A DNA stretch of 64,000 bases, from contig NZ_JAATOW010000015.1 of the NCBI RefSeq assembly GCF_011806405.1, forward strand, positions 1-64,000, read 5' to 3'. The notes beneath the pieces were generated by a model. The model saw only the letters and a list, made by a program, of their open reading frames with translations, was not told the origin of the DNA and did not search any database. How positions within the stretch are numbered: position 1 is the first letter of the stretch; each line of letters opens with the position of its first letter. The stretch is from Pseudooceanicola sp. HF7. GTDB taxonomy: Bacteria > Pseudomonadota > Alphaproteobacteria > Rhodobacterales > Rhodobacteraceae. A program made the position numbers and the translations under genes. Below, one piece after another: positions 16,322 through 24,698 of the stretch.

Positions 16322-18538
16322 TCAGTTCCTGCAACCGCCCGCGTAGCTGGCAGAGCTTGTCTGCGCGGAAAAGCCCCGCAACCCGATGGTGAAGCTGATA
16401 TCGGTGGAGGGCGTGACCACCGAAGAGGAGGTGAAGTTCTTGGAGGCCGCGATGGTCACGTCCACGCATTCGTTCGACCAGGTCACGCCCAGCCCGGCCG
16501 TGGCCGGCGAATCCGAGGCGACGTCGTAACGGATGTTGCCGTCCACTTCCCAGTTCTCGTTGAAGCGATAGCTGCCATCCACGGTCCATTCGGAGATGAC
16601 CGAAGCACGGTCCACCGCCTCGTCCGGGCCCAGCCAGACATAGGTCGCCCCGAAGGCCGCGCGCTCGTTCACCCAGCCCGCCCGGGCAGAGGTCTTGGTG
16701 ACGGAAAGGCCGTTGTCGAACAGGCCGCGCCCGCTCAGGGACCAGCCGTTGGGGGCCTGGATCTGGCCGGCGACCAGCAGGTTGGAATAGGTGCCCGTCA
16801 GTCCGGAGGACTGGTTGAAGGAGGGGTCGGGATCATCCTGCACGATCTGGCCCAGCACCAGCCGCGAGCTCCAGCCAGAGGGATCGTACTGGCTGATCGT
16901 CGCGCCATAGGCCGCGCGCCAGCCATGTTCGCGTCGGTCCGGAGAGGCAAAGCGCGTCAGCCCCAGCAGGTTGCCCTCGTCGAACTCCGTGCGCGTGCTT
17001 TCGTCGTTGGCCACGTTCAGCGCGGTTCCGCCGGACCAGGCCAGCTGGGCCACCGGCTCGATGATGGTGACCGCGCCGCGCCCGTCCACGCGCTGCAGCG
17101 GCCAGCGCAGGGTCACGGCGGTCATCGGCACGACGCCGGTCTGGCGCTCCGGCAGCACGCTGTCCTGCACGGTGTGGAAACTGTCGATGGCAAGACCGGC
17201 CATGGCCTCGGCCCGCAGGCCCGCGAGCAGGGTGTAACTGCGCCGCCAGTCCGCCATGACGTTCAGCCGGCTGACATCGCGGCCGTCGGTGATGTCGTCG
17301 GGATCACTGCCGTCCGTGTTGTCGTCCGAGTAGCGGAAATGCGAATGCGCCTGCAGGCCCAGGCGGAACTCGCCGCCCATGGTTTCGGGGAAGAAGCGCC
17401 GTTCGTATTCCACCTCGCCGATGATCGATGGGATGGTGGCGTTTTCCTCGGTCTCGCGCAGGGTGTGGTAATGCACCAGGGCGCCGCGCATCCATTCATC
17501 GCGCTTGGCGCGGCTCAGCGCGATCTCGCTCTTCAGGCGGTCGGTGTCGGAATAGCCGTAATCGGACAGGTAGGCATCGTCGCTGATCGCGGCGATGTTG
17601 AACCGCAGCACCAGGTCCCGGTCCAGGAAAAAGGTGCCGGCGGTCTGCACGTAGCCGCGCAGGTCGCGATCATCCAGCGTGTCCTTGGAAAACGCACCAG
17701 AGAAGGACAGCGCGCCATTGCCGAAAGCCTGCCTGTAGCGATACTCCAGCGTCTTCGTCACGCCAGAGACATAGGGCGTCAGCAGAAGGTCTCGGGTCTC
17801 ACCCAGGGTGATGAAATAGGGCATCTTCAGCCCGGTCCCCAGCTGCGAATTGCGCTTGATCGTGGGGAACAGGAAGCCCGTCACCCGCTCCTGCGTGGGA
17901 TCGGGCAGGCGCAGGTAGGGCAGGTAGAAGACCGGCAGCCCGTAGATCTCGAAGGTGGCGTGATCGAAGTAAAGCTGCCGGGCGTCCTCGTCATGCACCA
18001 CGCGCTGCGCGCGGATCTGCCAGAGCGGCGGCTTGCCGTCATTGCAGACTTTGCAGGAGGACACCGTGGTTTTGTAAAGCTGGTTGTAGCGGTCATCCAC
18101 CCGCGCCATCTGCCGCGCGGCCAGCTGGACCTGGGTGCCCAGCATCATGCGCGCGCTGGTCAGGATCCCGTTGCGGAAATCGCCGTCCAGCTGGGCGCTG
18201 TCGGCCAGCACGATGGCCTCTGCCTGTTCGCCGGTGCCGGTCAGGGTGATCGGCCCCTCGATGCTCAGCGCACCGGTGGCCTGGTCATAGCTGATGCGCC
18301 GCGCGCGGATGCGCAGGTCATCGCGCAGCGCCTCCACATTGCCCTCGGCGACCAGCTTGCCCGGCCCGTCCAGGTAGACGCGATCCGCGATCAGCATGGC
18401 CGGCGCGGCGGTGCCCTGCAGCTGGCTCTGCGTGGTCTCTGCGCCATTGGTCTGGGCCAGGGCCGCCGGGCTCAGCGGGACCAGGCCGGCCAGGGCAAGC
18501 GCCAGGATCGGGCGGCGGAGGGGACGTAGCGGGTGCAT
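16322..18538 (-). CDS. lptD: LPS-assembly outer-membrane protein LptD
   Basis: This 738-residue protein starts with a signal peptide ending near AALA-QT. An OstA/LptA-like jellyroll follows (about residues 45-150: MLIADRVYLDGPGKLVAEGN, ARRISYDQATGAL). A large C-terminal beta-barrel comes next, with the family motif KVCNDGKPPLWQIRAQRVVHD (given in parts), VFYLPYLRLPDP and GFLFPTIKRNSQLG. Cys pairs at S-C-K-V-C and in the last strands (NECVD, the final GGCRN) can form the disulphides needed for activity. With LptE it inserts lipopolysaccharide into the outer leaflet. Its ATG abuts the lptG stop, so lptF-lptG-lptD is one transcription unit. Confidence 0.95.
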   Translation of the reverse strand: MHPLRPLRRPILALALAGLVPLSPAALAQTNGAETTQSQLQGTAAPAMLIADRVYLDGPGKLVAEGNVEALRDDLRIRARRISYDQATGALSIEGPITLTGTGEQAEAIVLADSAQLDGDFRNGILTSARMMLGTQVQLAARQMARVDDRYNQLYKTTVSSCKVCNDGKPPLWQIRAQRVVHDEDARQLYFDHATFEIYGLPVFYLPYLRLPDPTQERVTGFLFPTIKRNSQLGTGLKMPYFITLGETRDLLLTPYVSGVTKTLEYRYRQAFGNGALSFSGAFSKDTLDDRDLRGYVQTAGTFFLDRDLVLRFNIAAISDDAYLSDYGYSDTDRLKSEIALSRAKRDEWMRGALVHYHTLRETEENATIPSIIGEVEYERRFFPETMGGEFRLGLQAHSHFRYSDDNTDGSDPDDITDGRDVSRLNVMADWRRSYTLLAGLRAEAMAGLAIDSFHTVQDSVLPERQTGVVPMTAVTLRWPLQRVDGRGAVTIIEPVAQLAWSGGTALNVANDESTRTEFDEGNLLGLTRFASPDRREHGWRAAYGATISQYDPSGWSSRLVLGQIVQDDPDPSFNQSSGLTGTYSNLLVAGQIQAPNGWSLSGRGLFDNGLSVTKTSARAGWVNERAAFGATYVWLGPDEAVDRASVISEWTVDGSYRFNENWEVDGNIRYDVASDSPATAGLGVTWSNECVDVTIAASKNFTSSSVVTPSTDISFTIGLRGFSAQTSSASYAGGCRN

Positions 18539-19639
18539 TCAGCTGCCCTCCATCTGTAGGACCAGGCCCAGGGCCAGCAGGACCGAAGCCACCGGCGGGG
18601 CCCAGGCGGCCAGCATCACCGGGATCTGGCCGGATTCCCCCAGCACCTGGGCGAAATTGCGGATGTAGTAAAGCGTGAAGCCCAGCAGGATCGTTGCCAG
18701 CACCGACTGCCCGGTCTTGCCGGAGCGCGCATGGCGCATGTTGAAGGCCGCCGCCAGCAGCACCATGGCCACCAGGAAGATGGGCCGGGCCAGCTCCATC
18801 TGGAACCAGACCGCGTGGCGGCGCGCGGAAAAGCCGGCCTCGCCCAGATCGCGGATATAGGCGGGCAGTTCCCAGATCGGGATGGCAGACGGATCCCCGA
18901 AGGAATCCCGGATGCTTTCCTCCGTCAGGGAAGAGGGCAGCGAATAGGCGGCCAAGCGGCGCGCCCCGGCCTCGGGGTTGATGCCATCGTCCAGCGGCCA
19001 GATCTTGACCTGTTCCAGCGCCCAGGCACCACGGATCAACTGGGCCGTCGCAGCCTCGATCCGGCGGGTGGGGCCGCCGCGCTCGGGCCCGTAGGGAATC
19101 ATCGTCACGTCGTAAAGTTCCGTGGCTTGCGGGTTGGCACGGGCGGCGCGGATCACCGTCTGCCCGTCGGCGCCGCCCTGGCGCAGCCAGAGCCCCTCGG
19201 CAGAGACAGAGAAACTGTCGGCCCCGCCGGAGCGGTAGGTTTCAAACAGGTCCACGTAGCGCTTGGAGGTCGCCGCCACGATCGGGTTCAGCATGGTGAC
19301 GCAAAGCACCCCCAGCAGGAAGGCCATGACCACGGGCGACAGCAGCGTGCGCAGCGTGGCCCGGCCAGAGGCCCGCGTGACCACCAGTTCAGAGCTGCGC
19401 GACAGCCCCATGAACAGCCCGATGGAGCCCAGGATCATGACCAGCGGCAGGATGTCGTACAGCCCCTTGGGCACGTTCAGCATCACCAGCCCCAGGATCC
19501 GGGGTAGCGGCACGTCGACGGTGGAGAGCTTGCGCATCTGTTCGACCATGTCGAGCAGCGCGGTGAAGATGAACAGCACCGTCAGCAGGCCGAAGAAGCT
19601 GCGCAGGAAACGGCGCGCGAAATAGAAATCCAGGATCAT
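18539..19639 (-). CDS. lptG: LPS export permease LptG
   Basis: This 366-residue protein of the LptF/LptG (YjgP/YjgQ) family opens MILDFYFARRFLRSFFGLL. It has three N-terminal membrane spans, a periplasmic jellyroll (about 130-260) with GLWLRQGGADGQTVIRA, and three C-terminal spans including FALYYIRNFAQVLGESG-like residues. LptB2FG pulls lipopolysaccharide out of the inner membrane and pushes it to LptC and LptA. Placement second in the pair and the tail ending GLVLQMEGS support LptG. The start overlaps the lptF stop by four bases (ATGA). Confidence 0.93.
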   Translation of the reverse strand: MILDFYFARRFLRSFFGLLTVLFIFTALLDMVEQMRKLSTVDVPLPRILGLVMLNVPKGLYDILPLVMILGSIGLFMGLSRSSELVVTRASGRATLRTLLSPVVMAFLLGVLCVTMLNPIVAATSKRYVDLFETYRSGGADSFSVSAEGLWLRQGGADGQTVIRAARANPQATELYDVTMIPYGPERGGPTRRIEAATAQLIRGAWALEQVKIWPLDDGINPEAGARRLAAYSLPSSLTEESIRDSFGDPSAIPIWELPAYIRDLGEAGFSARRHAVWFQMELARPIFLVAMVLLAAAFNMRHARSGKTGQSVLATILLGFTLYYIRNFAQVLGESGQIPVMLAAWAPPVASVLLALGLVLQMEGS

Positions 19640-20805
19640 GCAGGGGCCTCCGCGCCATCGCCCGGATCGGTCGGGAAGGCCCGGTCACGGACCCGCCGCG
19701 CGCGGCTCGCCCACCACAGCAGCACGCCTGAGACGGCCATCCCAAGGGCGGCCGGCAGGTAGAGCAGGGTCCAGAGCACCGGGTCCTTGCGCACGGGGTC
19801 GATCACCAGCCCCTCGATGAACTTGACCGCCACCAGCAGCAGCACCGCCATGCCGATCTGGCGCCAGACCCCGAAGCGGCTGTAGCCGCCCACCTGCAAG
19901 CCGGCAAAGCCGATCAGCGCGGCCACGACGCACAGCAGCGCTTGGGTGATCCGCCCGTGGCCCTCCTGCACGACCCAGCCCAGGCGCTCTCCGGTCAGCT
20001 CGGCGGCGGCCTTTGGATGGGCCAGCAGCGTCCAGGTGGGCAGGTTGCGGATGGAGACCACGCGGAAGTCGGAGGTATCGACCAGGCTGCCCAGATCGTA
20101 GGAGAAGTTCTGGAAATGGGTGGTGAACAGCAGGCCCGTCTCCTGGTCCAGGTCCTGGGCCAGCCCGTTGACCATGACCAGCTTGGGCTGCGGGCGGCCC
20201 TCGGGATCCTCGTTGGCATTCACGATATAGGCCTGGGCGGCGGTATAGGTCTGCGGCTGGTCGGCCACCCGGCGATCGGACAGGAACAGGTCGTTCAGCG
20301 TGCCGTCCTCGTCGATCTGGCGGATGTAGACGGTGATGCCGCTCACGGGATGCAGGAAACTGCCCTCCGTCAGCAGGCGCGCGGTAACATTGGCGGCGAT
20401 ATCGCGGTTGCGCAGCACGATCTGCTCCTGGCTGAGCGGAACCAGGAAATTGGTCATGGCAGACATGATCGCCGCCGTGATCAGCCCGAAGACCAGCGCC
20501 GGGCGCGCCAGCCGCCAGGGCGAAAAGCCCGTTGCCTGCATGACCACGAATTCACTGTCCGACATCAGCCGGTTGGTGGCATAGACCGCCGCCGCGAACC
20601 CCGCCAGCGGCAGGGTGATGCGGATGACGTTGGGCAGGGTAAGGGCTGTGAACTCCAGGAAGACCCAGGCGGACTGGCCGTCCGCGATCAGCTGGTCGAA
20701 CAGCCGGACGGCGCTGTTGATCCAGTAGATCGCCACCAGCACCAGCGCGAAGAAGCCGAAGAGCATCAGGAGTTGCGACAGCAGGTATCTGTCGAATCGC
20801 GCCAT
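19636..20805 (-). CDS. lptF: LPS export permease LptF
   Basis: From ATG 20805 (MARFDRYLLSQLLMLFGFFA) the product has 389 residues; an 18-residue upstream extension is Arg-rich and lacks support. It shows N-terminal membrane segments with YATNRLMSDSEFVVMQATGFSPW, the LptF/G coupling-helix region, then a periplasmic domain (about 110-270) and three C-terminal spans. Partner of LptG in the LptB2FG ABC exporter for lipopolysaccharide. It heads the lptF-lptG-lptD-surA-ksgA operon, with pepA divergent on the other side. The promoter must lie in 20806-20958. Confidence 0.93.
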   Translation of the reverse strand: MARFDRYLLSQLLMLFGFFALVLVAIYWINSAVRLFDQLIADGQSAWVFLEFTALTLPNVIRITLPLAGFAAAVYATNRLMSDSEFVVMQATGFSPWRLARPALVFGLITAAIMSAMTNFLVPLSQEQIVLRNRDIAANVTARLLTEGSFLHPVSGITVYIRQIDEDGTLNDLFLSDRRVADQPQTYTAAQAYIVNANEDPEGRPQPKLVMVNGLAQDLDQETGLLFTTHFQNFSYDLGSLVDTSDFRVVSIRNLPTWTLLAHPKAAAELTGERLGWVVQEGHGRITQALLCVVAALIGFAGLQVGGYSRFGVWRQIGMAVLLLVAVKFIEGLVIDPVRKDPVLWTLLYLPAALGMAVSGVLLWWASRARRVRDRAFPTDPGDGAEAPA

Positions 20806-20998
20806 CTGTTCCCCTTCGTGATTTGGCCCTCTCCTGCACCGGGCCGGACGTTCGGACAAGTCTAGCGGCTCTATGCGCGGGAAAAAACTGCAATCTGGTC
20901 AAACTCCGGACAGGAGGATAGCCTTCGCGCAAATCCGGGGCCCGCGTGGCCCCGCTGCATGAGACGCCATTTTGCGTCGTGACTATAGGAGCTTGCCC

Positions 20999-22459
20999 GT
21001 GACCGATCCCGTCGCCCTCTCGTTTGCCGAAACCGATCTTGAGCAGATCCCCGCCCAGGCGGGCCGCGTGGCCGTCGTCGTCGATCCCGAAGGCAGCCTC
21101 TCGGCGGTGGCCCGGCGTGTCAACCGCCTGACCAAGGGGGCGCTTGCCCGCCTGGTGGAGGCTGACAGCTTTGACAAGCGCAAGGCCGGTGACATCGTGA
21201 CCCTGGCCATGCCCCAGGGCCTGGCGGCCGAGGCGCTGGACGTGGTGCTGCTGCCGCGCCGCGCCGACAGCGCCTTGCTGCGCAAGACCGGCGCGAAGCT
21301 TGCCAAGCTGCTGGGCGAAGAGGGGCTGCTGCTGCTCACCGCCAACCTGAACGCCCCGGCAGAGCTGGCGCTGGGCCTCAAGCTGCGCGCCTATGACTAC
21401 GACGCGCAGAAGACCGAAAAGGCCAAGCCCAAGGGGGCCGTCACCGTCATGTGCGCCAAGCCCCCGGCGGATATTGCCGCGCTGGACGCCGTTGTGCAGG
21501 GCGTGCTCTTCACCCGTGACCTGGTCAATGCGCCTGCCAACGTGCTGACCACCACCGCCTTTGCCGATGAACTGCTGGCCCTCAAGGAGCTCGGCGTCGA
21601 TGTCGAGGTACTGGACGAGGACAAGCTGGAAGAGCTGGGCATGGGCGCGCTGCTCTGCGTCGGGCAGGGCTCTGACAGCCCCTCCAAGGTGGTCGTCATG
21701 CAGTGGAACGGCGGCAATGCGGGCGATGCCCCGCTGGCGCTGGTCGGCAAGGGCGTCGTCTTTGACACCGGCGGTATTTCCCTCAAGCCCGCTGCCGGCA
21801 TGGAAGACATGACCATGGACATGGGCGGCGCCGGCACCGTCTCCGGCGTGATGAAGACCCTCGCGCTGCGCAAGGCCCAGGCCAATGTCGTCGGCCTTGT
21901 CGGGCTGGTGGAAAACATGCCCTCGGGCAATGCCGTGCGCCCCGGCGACGTGGTCAAATCCATGAAGGGCGACCTGGTGGAGGTGATCAATACCGATGCC
22001 GAAGGCCGCCTCGTGCTCTGCGACGTCATGTGGTACACGCAGGAACGCTTCCAGCCCAAGGCGATGATCGACCTGGCCACCCTGACCGGGGCCTGCATCA
22101 TCGCGCTTGGCCATGAGAACGCCGCCGTCTTCTCCAACTCCGATCCGCTGTGCAACGCCTTCCTCAAGGCCGCAGAAGCAGAAAGCGAGGGCGCCTGGCG
22201 CCTGCCCATGGGCCAGGCCTACGACGACCAGCTGAAAAGCCGGATCGCGGATCTCAAGAACGTCGGTGGGCGGCCCGCGGGCTCGATCACCGCCGCGCAA
22301 TACCTCAAGCGCTTCGTCAAGGAGGAAACGCCCTGGATTCACCTCGACATCGCCGGCGTCGCCTCGGTCAAGACTGAAACGGCCACTGCGCCGGCCGGTG
22401 CCACGGGCTGGGGCGTCATGGCGCTGAACCGGCTCATCGCCGACGGCTTCGAGGGCTGA
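20999..22459 (+). CDS. pepA: Leucyl (cytosol) aminopeptidase PepA
   Basis: I chose GTG 20999 because AGGAG ends seven bases before it; the product has 486 residues. The M17 signatures are complete: GKGVVFDTGGISLKPAAGM (metal Lys and Asp) and NTDAEGRLVLCDVMWY, the family consensus NTDAEGRL box. It releases N-terminal amino acids with two metal ions as a hexamer. In some bacteria PepA also binds DNA. It is divergent from lptF, as in many alphaproteobacteria. A seven-codon open frame (ATG 20959 to TGA 20982) sits just ahead of the ribosome-binding site. Confidence 0.95.
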   Translation: MTDPVALSFAETDLEQIPAQAGRVAVVVDPEGSLSAVARRVNRLTKGALARLVEADSFDKRKAGDIVTLAMPQGLAAEALDVVLLPRRADSALLRKTGAKLAKLLGEEGLLLLTANLNAPAELALGLKLRAYDYDAQKTEKAKPKGAVTVMCAKPPADIAALDAVVQGVLFTRDLVNAPANVLTTTAFADELLALKELGVDVEVLDEDKLEELGMGALLCVGQGSDSPSKVVVMQWNGGNAGDAPLALVGKGVVFDTGGISLKPAAGMEDMTMDMGGAGTVSGVMKTLALRKAQANVVGLVGLVENMPSGNAVRPGDVVKSMKGDLVEVINTDAEGRLVLCDVMWYTQERFQPKAMIDLATLTGACIIALGHENAAVFSNSDPLCNAFLKAAEAESEGAWRLPMGQAYDDQLKSRIADLKNVGGRPAGSITAAQYLKRFVKEETPWIHLDIAGVASVKTETATAPAGATGWGVMALNRLIADGFEG

Positions 22460-22466
22460 TCGACAC

Positions 22467-22931
22467 ATGGCCGAGGTCTATTTCTACCACCTCACGCGCT
22501 CCACCACGGAAGAGGCGCTGCGCGCGCTTCTTCCCCGCGCGCTGCAAGCCGGCTGGCGGGTGGCCGTGCGGGGCCGGCAGGCGGACCGCCTGGACGATCT
22601 GGACCTGAAGCTCTGGCAGGGCCGGGAAGAGGATTTCCTGCCCCATGGCCAGGACAAGAACCCCCATCCCGAACTTCAGCCGATCCTGCTGACGCTGGGC
22701 CAGCCGGCCAATGATCCCCAGTGCCTGATGTCCATCGACGGGGCAGAGCTGACCCCGGCAGAAATCGCGCCGCTGAACCGCGCCTGCATCTTCTTCGATG
22801 GCAATGACACCCAGGCCACGGCCCATGCCCGGACCCAGTGGAAGGGGCTGACCGATGCCGGCTGCGCAGCGGTCTATTGGTCAGAGGAAAGCGGGCGCTG
22901 GGAAAAGAAGGCCGAGAGCAAGGCGAGCTAA
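22467..22931 (+). CDS. holC: DNA polymerase III subunit chi (HolC)
   Basis: This 154-residue protein begins MAEVYFYHLTRSTTEEALRA and contains ALQAGWRVAVRG, LDLKLWQGREEDFLPHG and NRACIFFDGND, the standard HolC order. Chi links the clamp loader to single-stranded DNA-binding protein at the replication fork. It follows pepA by seven bases, the usual pepA-holC arrangement. A strong terminator begins 43 bases after the stop. Confidence 0.94.
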   Translation: MAEVYFYHLTRSTTEEALRALLPRALQAGWRVAVRGRQADRLDDLDLKLWQGREEDFLPHGQDKNPHPELQPILLTLGQPANDPQCLMSIDGAELTPAEIAPLNRACIFFDGNDTQATAHARTQWKGLTDAGCAAVYWSEESGRWEKKAESKAS

Positions 22932-22974
22932 TGCGTTGAATTAAGAATGCATAGCAACCCATTCTTATAAAATA

Positions 22975-23012
22975 AAAAAGCCCCCGCAGGATTGCTCCGG
23001 CGGGGGCTTTTT
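22975..23012. terminator. Bidirectional terminator between holC and hflX
   Basis: AAAAAGCCCCCGC (22975-22987) pairs perfectly with GCGGGGGCTTTTT (23000-23012), with a 12-base loop. Either strand gives a GC stem followed by T5. A second inverted repeat, AAGAATG/CATTCTT, precedes it at 22943-22966. Confidence 0.85.
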
Positions 23013-23030
23013 GTCAGCGCGTAAGCGCGA

Positions 23031-24305
23031 TCACAGGTGGGCGAAACGCGATGCTTGCGTGGCCGTCCACAGCAGGTCCAGCTCTACGCCGTCCTCTGTC
23101 TGACGCTCGTCCAGGACGATGCCTTCCTTGTAGGCCCAGGCGCGCCGCTTGCCGTCGCTGAACGGCAGGGTCACCGTCTCGCGGTGGCGTGCGCTGTCCA
23201 GCGTCTGGGTGATCTCCGTCACCAGTGCCTCCAGCCCCTCGCCGGTCACGGCAGAGATGGCGCGGATATGCTCTTCGCGCTCGGCGCGCAGATGCATGGC
23301 GGCGCTGTCCTCGGGATCAAGCAGGTCGATCTTGTTCCAGACCTCGATCACCGGCACGTCCTCGGGCAGGCCCAGGTCGGACAGGATGTCTTCCACGTCG
23401 GCCTTCTGCTCTGCGCTCTCGGGATGGGCGATGTCGCGCACATGCAGCACCACATCCGCTTCCAGCACCTCTTCCAGCGTGGCGCGGAAGGCCGCGACAA
23501 GCTGCGTCGGCAGGTCAGAGATGAAGCCCACCGTATCGGACATGATCACCTCTGCGCCGGTGTCCAGCTTGACCCGCCGCATGGTGGGATCGAGCGTGGC
23601 GAACAGCATGTCCTTGGCCAGCACGTCGGCCCCGGTCAGGTGGTTGAACAGCGTCGATTTCCCGGCGTTGGTGTAGCCCACCAGCGCCACGATCGGGAAG
23701 GGCACCTTGGCCCGGGCAGAGCGGTGCAGCTCGCGGGTCTTGACCACGCGCTCAAGCTGGCGCCGCAGGCGCACGAGCTGTTCGTCGATGGCACGCCGGT
23801 CGGCCTCGATCTGGGTTTCGCCGGGACCGCCGACAAAGCCAAGACCGCCACGCTGACGTTCCAGGTGGGTCCAGGCGCGGACCAGCCGGGTCCGCTGGTA
23901 GCCAAGTGCGGCCATCTCGACCTGGAGCACACCTTCACGGGTGCGCGCCCGATCCGAGAAGATCTCAAGGATCAGCCCGGTCCGGTCCAGGATCTTGACC
24001 TTCCATTTCTTTTCCAGGTTCCGTTGCTGCACGGGGGTCAGCGGGCCGTCCACCAGGACCAGCTCTGCCTCCGCGTCGTGGAACATTTCCTTCAGTTCGT
24101 CCACCTTGCCGGACCCGAACAGGGTCGCCGGCACGGGTTTGGACAGCGGGATGACCTTTGCCCCCACGACTTCCAGCCCCGGCAGCGCCAGGGCAAGGCT
24201 CTTGGCCTCTTCCAGCGCATATTCCGGGGCATGGCGCCGTTCCTGGCGCCGCAGATCGGGGTGTATGACAAAGGCGCGCGTTGGCGCAGCCTCATGGCCT
24301 ATCAA
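23031..24305 (-). CDS. hflX: Ribosome-associated GTPase HflX
   Basis: This 424-residue protein has an HflX N-terminal domain (EYALEEAKSLALALPGLEVV, GSGKVDELKEMF, VDGPLTPVQQRNLEKKW) and a helical linker with GGLGFVGGPGETQIEADRR. The G domain carries GYTNAGKST (P-loop), SDTVGFISDLP (switch II) and NKIDLL. HflX splits stalled 70S ribosomes under stress. It is downstream of hfq on the same strand with 18 bases between them, the classical hfq-hflX pair. Confidence 0.95.
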   Translation of the reverse strand: MIGHEAAPTRAFVIHPDLRRQERRHAPEYALEEAKSLALALPGLEVVGAKVIPLSKPVPATLFGSGKVDELKEMFHDAEAELVLVDGPLTPVQQRNLEKKWKVKILDRTGLILEIFSDRARTREGVLQVEMAALGYQRTRLVRAWTHLERQRGGLGFVGGPGETQIEADRRAIDEQLVRLRRQLERVVKTRELHRSARAKVPFPIVALVGYTNAGKSTLFNHLTGADVLAKDMLFATLDPTMRRVKLDTGAEVIMSDTVGFISDLPTQLVAAFRATLEEVLEADVVLHVRDIAHPESAEQKADVEDILSDLGLPEDVPVIEVWNKIDLLDPEDSAAMHLRAEREEHIRAISAVTGEGLEALVTEITQTLDSARHRETVTLPFSDGKRRAWAYKEGIVLDERQTEDGVELDLLWTATQASRFAHL

Positions 24306-24323
24306 TTTCGGGGCCTATCTCTC

Positions 24324-24563
24324 TCAGTTGTTTTCTTCGCCTTCATATAGCGAAATAGGCTGAGATGGCATGATTGTCGAGATGGCGTGTTTGTAGACCA
24401 GCTGTGCCTGGCCATCACGGCGCAAGAGGACACAGAAATTGTCGAACCAGGTGATGACACCCTGAAGCTTCACGCCGTTGATCAGGAAGATGGTCACCGG
24501 GACCTTTGTCTTCCGCACGTGATTGAGAAATGCGTCCTGAAGGTTCTGTCTGTCGGAAGCCAT
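24324..24563 (-). CDS. hfq: RNA chaperone Hfq
   Basis: This 79-residue protein opens [20 protein letters not shown]. It shows the Sm1 motif with [21 protein letters not shown] and the Sm2 motif YKHAIS, both complete. The short C-terminal tail is typical of alphaproteobacteria. Hfq hexamers bring small RNAs together with mRNAs. The gene precedes hflX and lies downstream of trkH with 135 bases between, so it probably has a promoter of its own in addition to read-through. Confidence 0.97.
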   Translation of the reverse strand: MASDRQNLQDAFLNHVRKTKVPVTIFLINGVKLQGVITWFDNFCVLLRRDGQAQLVYKHAISTIMPSQPISLYEGEENN

Positions 24564-24698
24564 TCTTGTTATGCCTTTTTTTCTTCTTCTTGCCAGCTGC
24601 GGCTTTGTTCCATCGGGTCTTGAAAGCCAATATGAAAGTCCTAAGGCGAAACTTCCACCCCCGATATGCGCATTCCGCGGATTTGCAGGGGGATTAGG

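Noticed and set aside
16247-18529. A plus-strand open frame of 760 codons opposite lptD
   Set aside because: Same reason: antisense frame produced by high GC; lptD is certain on the other strand.
20552-22468. A minus-strand open frame of 638 codons opposite pepA reaching into lptF
   Set aside because: Antisense of pepA; its end runs into lptF in another frame.
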